Assembly: GCF_900110255.1 (NCBI RefSeq)
Contig: NZ_FODD01000004.1
Location: 186,001 to 250,000, forward strand
From: Actinacidiphila rubida
Lineage (GTDB): Bacteria; Actinomycetota; Actinomycetes; Streptomycetales; Streptomycetaceae
Length of the DNA stretch: 64,000 bases
Reading direction: 5' to 3'
Shown one piece after another: positions 59,662 through 64,000 of this stretch. The translations under genes were made by a program, and so were the position numbers. Position 1 is the first letter of the stretch; each line of letters begins with the position of its first letter. A model generated the notes under the pieces. The model ran no database searches. It had not been told where the DNA came from and was given only the letters and a program-made list of their open reading frames with translations.

Positions 59662-60621
59662 GTGCCGCCGCCCTCCCGTCTGCATCGCGCCGCCGTCCTC
59701 GTGCTGGAAGGGGCGAAGCCGCTCGACGTCGGCATTCCCGCGCAGGTGTTCACGACCCGCGCGAGCATGCCGTTCGAGGTGCGGGTGTGCGGTGCGGAGC
59801 CGGGCCTCGTCACGGGCGGCGACGGCCTGTCGTACCACGTGGCGCACGGCCTCGACACGCTCGCGTGGGCCGACATCGTCTTCATCCCGGGCTACCGTTT
59901 CCCCGACCGCGAGGACCCACCGCGGACCGTGGTCGACGCGCTCCTCGCGGCGCACGCCGGCGGCGCCCGGCTCGCGGCCATCTCCACCGGCGCGTTCGCC
60001 CTCGCCGCGACCGGCCTGCTCGACGGCCGGCGCGCCACCACGCACTGGCACTACACGCGGGCGCTGGCGGCCCGGTACCCCCAGATCCGGGTCGACGAGA
60101 ACGTGCTGTTCGTGGACGAGGGCAGCGTGCTGACGTCGGCCGGCGCGGCCTCGGGCATCGACCTGTGCCTGCACATCCTGCGCGGCGTGCTCGGGGTGGC
60201 GGCCTCCAACCACGCCGCACGCCGCCTGGTCGCGGCCCCGTACCGCAGCGGAGGCCAGGCCCAGTACGTGCCGCGCAGCGTCCCGGAACCGCTGGGCGAA
60301 CGCTTCGCCGCCACCCGCGAATGGGCCCTGCACCGGCTCGGCGAGCCCCTCACCCTGGAGGTGCTGGCCCGCCACGCCGCGGTGTCGCCGCGGACGTTCT
60401 CCCGTCGCTTCGTCGAGGACACCGGATACACCCCGATGCAGTGGGTCATGCGCGCCCGGATCGACATGGCGCGCGAGCTGCTGGAGCGCTCGGAACGCGG
60501 CATCGAGCAGATCGCCACGGAGGTCGGTCTCGGCACGGGCGCGAACCTGCGGCTGCACTTCCAGCGCATCCTCGGCACGACGCCGAGCGAGTACCGGCGC
60601 ACGTTCACCAGCGGCGAGTAG
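59662..60621 (+). CDS. GlxA-family transcriptional regulator (DJ-1/PfpI domain plus AraC DNA-binding domain)
   Basis: The 319-residue protein has an N-terminal DJ-1/PfpI-like domain (about 8-180; the nucleophile elbow cysteine is replaced, ISTGAFALA, so it is a binding domain) and a C-terminal AraC domain with two helix-turn-helix units (LTLEVLARHAAVSPRTFSRRF; IATEVGLGTGANLRLHF). Members regulate metabolic genes in response to small ligands. The GTG start lacks a ribosome-binding site and is probably leaderless. No partner gene is obvious; gap with repeats separates it from gap. Confidence 0.92.
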   Translation: MPPPSRLHRAAVLVLEGAKPLDVGIPAQVFTTRASMPFEVRVCGAEPGLVTGGDGLSYHVAHGLDTLAWADIVFIPGYRFPDREDPPRTVVDALLAAHAGGARLAAISTGAFALAATGLLDGRRATTHWHYTRALAARYPQIRVDENVLFVDEGSVLTSAGAASGIDLCLHILRGVLGVAASNHAARRLVAAPYRSGGQAQYVPRSVPEPLGERFAATREWALHRLGEPLTLEVLARHAAVSPRTFSRRFVEDTGYTPMQWVMRARIDMARELLERSERGIEQIATEVGLGTGANLRLHFQRILGTTPSEYRRTFTSGE

Positions 60622-60645
60622 CCCCTGCCGCGCCCCCGTAATGCC

Positions 60646-60760
60646 ACGCGCGGACCCCAGGAAATCCGTCCCGCCCCACCCCATCCGCGACCCCGTCGGA
60701 GCACGCGCGGACCCCCAGGGAACCCGTCCCGCCCCGCGTCGCCCGCGACCCCGATCTCGC
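60646..60760. repeat. Two imperfect copies of a 57-58 bp unit
   Basis: Copies at 60646-60702 and 60703-60760 both begin ACGCGCGGACCCC, contain CCGTCCCGCCCC and end near CCGCGACCCCG, with about 80 percent identity by eye. They fill much of the 288-bp gap before gap. The rest holds the presumed gap promoter. Confidence 0.75.
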
Positions 60761-60909
60761 AGGTCCGGCCACGTACCGGCCGGAAACCTTCGGGTGCCGG
60801 CAGCGTCCGCCCGGAGCTTGGCGGGATCCTTGCGAACCGTGGCGCTCGCGCCGTGGCCGCTCGCCCGCGCCGCGCGCGAGTCTGGTGGCGACACCGAAGG
60901 GACACATTC

Positions 60910-61908
60910 ATGACTCGCATCGCCATCAACGGATTCGGCCGCATCGGGCGCAACGTGCTGCGCGTCCTGCTGGAGCGCGACAGCGACCTCGAGGTCGTGG
61001 CCGTGAACGACCTCACCGAGCCCGCCGCCCTCGCGCGGCTGCTCGCCTTCGACACCACGGCCGGCCGTCTCGGCCGCCCGGTCAGCGCCGACGGCGACAC
61101 GCTCGTCGTCGACGGCCGCCGGATCAAGGTCCTCGCCGAGCGGGAGCCGGCGCAGCTGCCGTGGGCCGAACTCGGCGTCGACATCGTGCTGGAGTCCACC
61201 GGCCGGTTCACCTCCGCCAAGGCGGCCGGCGCGCACCTGACGGCGGGCGCCGCCAAGGTGCTGGTGAGCGCCCCCGCGGACGGCGCGGACGTCACGCTCG
61301 CCTACGGCGTGAACACCGGCGCGTACGACCTCGCCGCGCACACGATCGTCTCCAACGCCTCCTGCACCACGAACGCGCTCGCGCCGCTCGCAGCGGTGCT
61401 CGACGACCTCGCGGGCATCGAGCACGGGTTCATGACGACCGTGCACGCCTACACCCAGGAGCAGAACCTCCAGGACGGCCCGCACCGCGACCCCCGCCGG
61501 GCGCGTGCCGCCGGGGTCAACATCGTGCCGACGACGACCGGTGCCGCGAAGGCGATCGGCCTGGTGCTGCCGAACCTCGACGGCAGGCTGTCGGGCGACT
61601 CGATCCGTGTGCCGGTGCCGGTGGGCTCGATCGTCGAGCTCAACACGACGGTCGCCCGGGACGTGACGCGCGACGAGGTGCTGGCCGCGTACCGCGCCGC
61701 GGCCGAGGGCCCGCTGGCCGGCGTCCTGGAGTACTCCGAGGACGCCCTCGTCTCGTCGGACATCACCGGCAACCCCGCGTCGTCGATCTTCGACTCCGCC
61801 CTGACCCGCGTCGACGGCCGCCACGTCAAGGTCGTCGCCTGGTACGACAACGAGTGGGGCTTCTCCAACCGCGTCGTGGACACCCTCGACCTGCTCGCCG
61901 CGCACTGA
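60910..61908 (+). CDS. gap: Glyceraldehyde-3-phosphate dehydrogenase (type I)
   Basis: The 332-residue enzyme starts with the NAD-binding motif INGFGRIGRNVLR and has the catalytic cysteine in SNASCTTN and the histidine in TVHAYTQEQ. It converts glyceraldehyde 3-phosphate and phosphate to 1,3-bisphosphoglycerate. GAAGGG precedes the ATG. It stands alone, not with pgk and tpi, so it is probably a second paralogue rather than the main glycolytic gene of the chromosome. Confidence 0.94.
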   Translation: MTRIAINGFGRIGRNVLRVLLERDSDLEVVAVNDLTEPAALARLLAFDTTAGRLGRPVSADGDTLVVDGRRIKVLAEREPAQLPWAELGVDIVLESTGRFTSAKAAGAHLTAGAAKVLVSAPADGADVTLAYGVNTGAYDLAAHTIVSNASCTTNALAPLAAVLDDLAGIEHGFMTTVHAYTQEQNLQDGPHRDPRRARAAGVNIVPTTTGAAKAIGLVLPNLDGRLSGDSIRVPVPVGSIVELNTTVARDVTRDEVLAAYRAAAEGPLAGVLEYSEDALVSSDITGNPASSIFDSALTRVDGRHVKVVAWYDNEWGFSNRVVDTLDLLAAH

Positions 61909-62008
61909 CCCCGCGCCCATCACGCGACTCCGGCCGGACGTCCCTTCCCTGGGGCGGCCGGCCTTCGCACGTCCACCGCGCCAGGGCCGCGGGCACGCCC
62001 CACCTTAC

Positions 62009-62023
62009 GCAACGATAAGTTGC
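62009..62023. promoter_or_regulatory. Operator copy 1, GCAAC-N5-GTTGC
   Basis: GCAACGATAAGTTGC, within TACGCAAC...GTTGCGCA, is a palindrome upstream of the SRPBCC/ArsR pair. A second copy lies 45 bp downstream. The spacing places them on the same helical face, flanking the likely promoter. Confidence 0.75.
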
Positions 62024-62053
62024 GCATCGCACTGCCTCGTGGCAGGCTGATAC

Positions 62054-62068
62054 GCAACAGAAGGTTGC
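62054..62068. promoter_or_regulatory. Operator copy 2, GCAAC-N5-GTTGC
   Basis: GCAACAGAAGGTTGC repeats the same half-sites, again preceded by TAC. It ends 16 bp before the SRPBCC start codon. The adjacent ArsR-like protein is the obvious candidate to bind and autorepress. Confidence 0.75.
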
Positions 62069-62084
62069 TCATCGGAGGTGCGGT

Positions 62085-62534
62085 GTGGAGTACGGAAAGC
62101 TGGAGCGGGAGATCCACGTCGCCGCGGCCCCCGCGGTCGTGTTCGACGTGGTGAGCCGCCCCGAGCACATCAGGATGTGGTGGTCCGACGACGCGTCGCT
62201 CGAGCCCGCGCCGGGTGAGGTCGGCGAGCTGGTGTGGGGCGACCGGGCCGAGGTCGCCGCGATCACCGTGGTCGACGTGGACCCGCCGCACAGGTTCTCG
62301 TTCCGGTGGATCGCCCCCGACGGCGAGGTGCCGGACTCCGGCAACTCCCTCCTGGTCACCTTCGAGCTGGAGCCCTCCGGCGACGGCACGATGCTGCGCC
62401 TGACCGAGAGCGGCTGGCGGGAGAAGGGCTGGGAGGCCGCCGTGCTGGAGGAGGCCTTCCACGACCACGAGCGCGGCTGGGACCTGTTCCTGCCCCGGCT
62501 GCGGGACTACGCCCCGACCGTGGTGCCGCGATGA
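62085..62534 (+). CDS. SRPBCC (AHSA1-like) domain protein
   Basis: The 149-residue protein has the START-like AHSA1 fold (EREIHVAAAPAVVFDVVSRPEHI near the start; TESGWREKGWEAAVLEEAF with a terminal helix DHERGWDLFLPRL). Such proteins bind hydrophobic ligands or act as Hsp90-like co-chaperone relatives. It is co-encoded with an ArsR regulator (ATGA overlap), a very common actinomycete pair of unknown physiological role. GGAGG precedes the GTG. Confidence 0.92.
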   Translation: MEYGKLEREIHVAAAPAVVFDVVSRPEHIRMWWSDDASLEPAPGEVGELVWGDRAEVAAITVVDVDPPHRFSFRWIAPDGEVPDSGNSLLVTFELEPSGDGTMLRLTESGWREKGWEAAVLEEAFHDHERGWDLFLPRLRDYAPTVVPR

Positions 62535-62869
62535 CCGTCGCCGTCGACGACGAGCTCTGGTCGGCGATCGGCGACCCGACGCGGCGCCGCCTGCTCGACC
62601 TGCTGCTCGCCCAGGGCACCGGCACGCCCACCAGCCTGAGCGACCGCCTCCCGATCTCGCGCCAGGCCGTCACCAAGCACCTGGGCGTGCTCGACCGCGC
62701 CGGCCTCGTCCACGCGACGCCGATGGGCCGCGAACGGCGCTACGAGGTCGACGAGGCCCAACTCGCCCGCGCCGTCCGGCAGCTCAGCGAGGTCGGCAAG
62801 AGCTGGGACGCGCGCCTCAACCGGATCAAGCGCATCGCGGAACAGATCCAGCGGCGCCAGGACAGCTGA
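62531..62869 (+). CDS. ArsR-family transcriptional regulator
   Basis: The 112-residue winged-helix protein (DPTRRRLLDLLLA; PISRQAVTKHLGVLDRAGLVH) lacks the metal-binding cysteines of ArsR/SmtB metal sensors, as usual for those paired with SRPBCC proteins. The ATG overlaps the SRPBCC stop. It probably represses its own operon by binding the two GCAAC-N5-GTTGC palindromes upstream; the following SDR gene, 34 bp downstream, may belong to the same transcript. Confidence 0.94.
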   Translation: MTVAVDDELWSAIGDPTRRRLLDLLLAQGTGTPTSLSDRLPISRQAVTKHLGVLDRAGLVHATPMGRERRYEVDEAQLARAVRQLSEVGKSWDARLNRIKRIAEQIQRRQDS

Positions 62870-62903
62870 CCGACCGGGCGCCGCGCACCTTTGGAGGACT
62901 GTC

Positions 62904-63716
62904 ATGAGTGGATTGCTGCTGAACGACAAGACCGCCGTCATCTACGGCGGCGGAGGCGCCATCGGCGGTGCCGTGGCCAGGGTGTTCGCCCGGGAGGGCG
63001 CGCGGGTCTTCATCGCCGGGCGGACGCAGGAGAAGCTGGACGCCGTGGCGGGCGACATCGCCGACGCGGGCGGCAAGGCCGAGACCGCGCAGGTCGACGT
63101 CTTCGACCAGGAGGCGGTCGACCGGCACGCCGACGAGGTCGCGACGACGGCCGGCGGCATCGACATCGCCCTGAACGCCGTGAGCGTCATGCACGACCAG
63201 GGAACGACACTGGCGGACCTGTCGCTCGAGGAGTTCATGCGCCCGGTCGACGGCTTCCTGCGGTCGCTCTTCATCACGAGCAAGGCCGTGGCGCGCCACA
63301 TGGGCGGTGACCGCCCCGGCGTCATCCTGACGCTGTCCGAGCCCGGGTCCAAACTGGCCGTGGGCGGCATCCTCGGCCACAGCGTGAGCGCTGCCGGCAA
63401 GGAGGCCTTCACCCGGGTGCTGGCCGCGGAACTGGCTCCCCGCGACATCCGCGTGGTCGGCATCCGCCCCCACGCCGTCGTCGACGCCCCCGCCGCCGGC
63501 TCCTACACCGAAGAGCTCTTCCAGCCGCTCGCCGCGGGCGCCGGCCAGTCCGTCCGCGATCTCCTCGAAGGCGGCGCCATGGCCGAAGGCACCCTCCTCA
63601 AGCGCCTGCCCACCCTCTCCCAAGTGGCCGAGACCGCGGCGTTCCTGGCATCGGACCGGGCCGCCTCCCTCACCGCCACCACCGTCAACCTCTCCGCCGG
63701 CACCCTCACCGACTGA
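62904..63716 (+). CDS. SDR-family protein lacking the catalytic tyrosine
   Basis: The 270-residue protein has the SDR nucleotide-binding motif (YGGGGAIGGAVARVFAREGA) and fold, but in place of YxxxK it reads SAAGK (Ser162, Lys166), and the usual NNAG is NAVS. It may be an inactive or non-classical SDR that uses another residue. GGAGGA precedes the ATG. It follows the ArsR gene by 34 bp and could be controlled by the same operators. Substrate unknown. Confidence 0.88.
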   Translation: MSGLLLNDKTAVIYGGGGAIGGAVARVFAREGARVFIAGRTQEKLDAVAGDIADAGGKAETAQVDVFDQEAVDRHADEVATTAGGIDIALNAVSVMHDQGTTLADLSLEEFMRPVDGFLRSLFITSKAVARHMGGDRPGVILTLSEPGSKLAVGGILGHSVSAAGKEAFTRVLAAELAPRDIRVVGIRPHAVVDAPAAGSYTEELFQPLAAGAGQSVRDLLEGGAMAEGTLLKRLPTLSQVAETAAFLASDRAASLTATTVNLSAGTLTD

Positions 63717-63755
63717 ACCCCGCGCCGCGGTGGCGATGTGCCGTCGCGCACCCCC

Positions 63756-63974
63756 TCAGCGCGGCATGACGGCGGAGTGCTGATCGCGCAGGGCGGCCCA
63801 GGCGGCCTGCTGTTCGGGGACGACCGAGCCGGGCACGGGCCGTCCGGCGCGGTCCAGCAGGACAAGGGCCGTGGCGATGAGCCCCACGGTCAGCGTGCGC
63901 TGGATTCCCTGCTCCGTCGCGCCGTACTCGGCCAGCGCGGCGGAGCAGAACGCCTCGAGAAGGGAATCGTCCAC
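63756..63974 (-). CDS. Small or truncated protein at the right edge, unknown
   Basis: The frame encodes 72 residues from a GTG at 63974 (starting VDDSLLEAF; ending RDQHSAVMPR), but it stays open to the window edge (DVVNGECRV before it), so the gene may start outside. The sequence is helix-rich with a hydrophobic patch VGLIATALVLLDRAG and matches no family I recognise. It converges on the SDR gene. An overlapping frame (63706-63981) has less natural composition and is not called. Confidence 0.5.
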   Translation of the reverse strand: MDDSLLEAFCSAALAEYGATEQGIQRTLTVGLIATALVLLDRAGRPVPGSVVPEQQAAWAALRDQHSAVMPR

Positions 63975-64000
63975 GCGGCACTCGCCGTTGACGACGTCAC

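Noticed and set aside
63706..63981. Alternative 91-residue frame at the right edge
   Set aside because: Arg-rich shadow composition; the frame at 63756-63974 has a more protein-like sequence.
1..64000. CRISPR arrays, tRNA or rRNA genes, prophage or integrase-type island ends
   Set aside because: No regularly spaced repeats, no cloverleaf-forming or rRNA-like stretch and no recombinase gene were recognised by eye; a tRNAscan or Infernal run would be decisive.

Overview
The window is about 64 kb of very GC-rich actinomycete chromosome. Strong GC bias at third codon positions, frequent GTG starts, many GTGA/ATGA stop-start overlaps, a DasR-type dre site before ptsH, a c-di-AMP (ydaO-type) leader before a cell-wall peptidase gene, and sugar ABC transporters with no dedicated ATPase all point to Streptomyces or a close relative in Streptomycetaceae. 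No integrase, intact insertion sequence, CRISPR array, tRNA or rRNA was seen.

Region 1 (about 0.8-30 kb) is a carbohydrate-catabolism block with several local regulators. It holds: a ROK repressor divergent from a Gfo/Idh dehydrogenase and a TIM-barrel sugar isomerase; a secreted multi-domain GH3 glycosidase; a GH38 alpha-mannosidase-like gene translationally coupled to an unusual regulator that joins an IS630-transposase-like N-terminus to a ROK repressor; a coupled three-gene operon (D-mannonate dehydratase-like enzyme, ThuA-like protein, Gfo/Idh dehydrogenase) downstream of an IclR regulator; a sugar ABC importer (lipoprotein plus two permeases) coupled to an NAD-dependent epimerase and followed by a second, canonical GH38 alpha-mannosidase; and a large secreted pectate-lyase-fold protein. 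Together they look like uptake and breakdown of a mannose-containing plant or fungal glycan. The substrate is inference.

Region 2 (30-36 kb) has a YafY-like WYL regulator divergent from an MFS exporter with a perfect operator-like palindrome between them, a small secreted SH3 protein, thymidine kinase, a nucleotide-pyrophosphatase/phosphodiesterase-like protein and a DUF5998-type protein. Region 3 (36-48.4 kb) is core chromosome: a GNAT/acyl-CoA-synthetase fusion, ptsH (HPr), a GntR regulator, an M23 endopeptidase with its riboswitch, a catalytic/non-catalytic M16 peptidase pair, parC and a sucrase/ferredoxin-like protein.

Region 4 (48.4-58.5 kb) carries a nitrate/sulfonate/taurine-type ABC importer (SBP, permease, ATPase), a divergent CitA/CitB-type two-component system, a DUF485 plus acetate-symporter pair, and a three-gene operon of a membrane protein, a NarL-type histidine kinase and its response regulator, joined by ATGA overlaps. 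Region 5 (58.5-64 kb) has lspA with a long N-terminal extension, a GlxA-type regulator, gap, an SRPBCC/ArsR pair behind two copies of a GCAAC-N5-GTTGC palindrome, an atypical SDR lacking the usual catalytic tyrosine, and a partial or small unknown gene at the right edge.

The most unusual items are the transposase-derived/ROK fusion regulator and its neighbour, a GH38 paralogue whose active-site motifs have diverged from the canonical copy 9 kb away.
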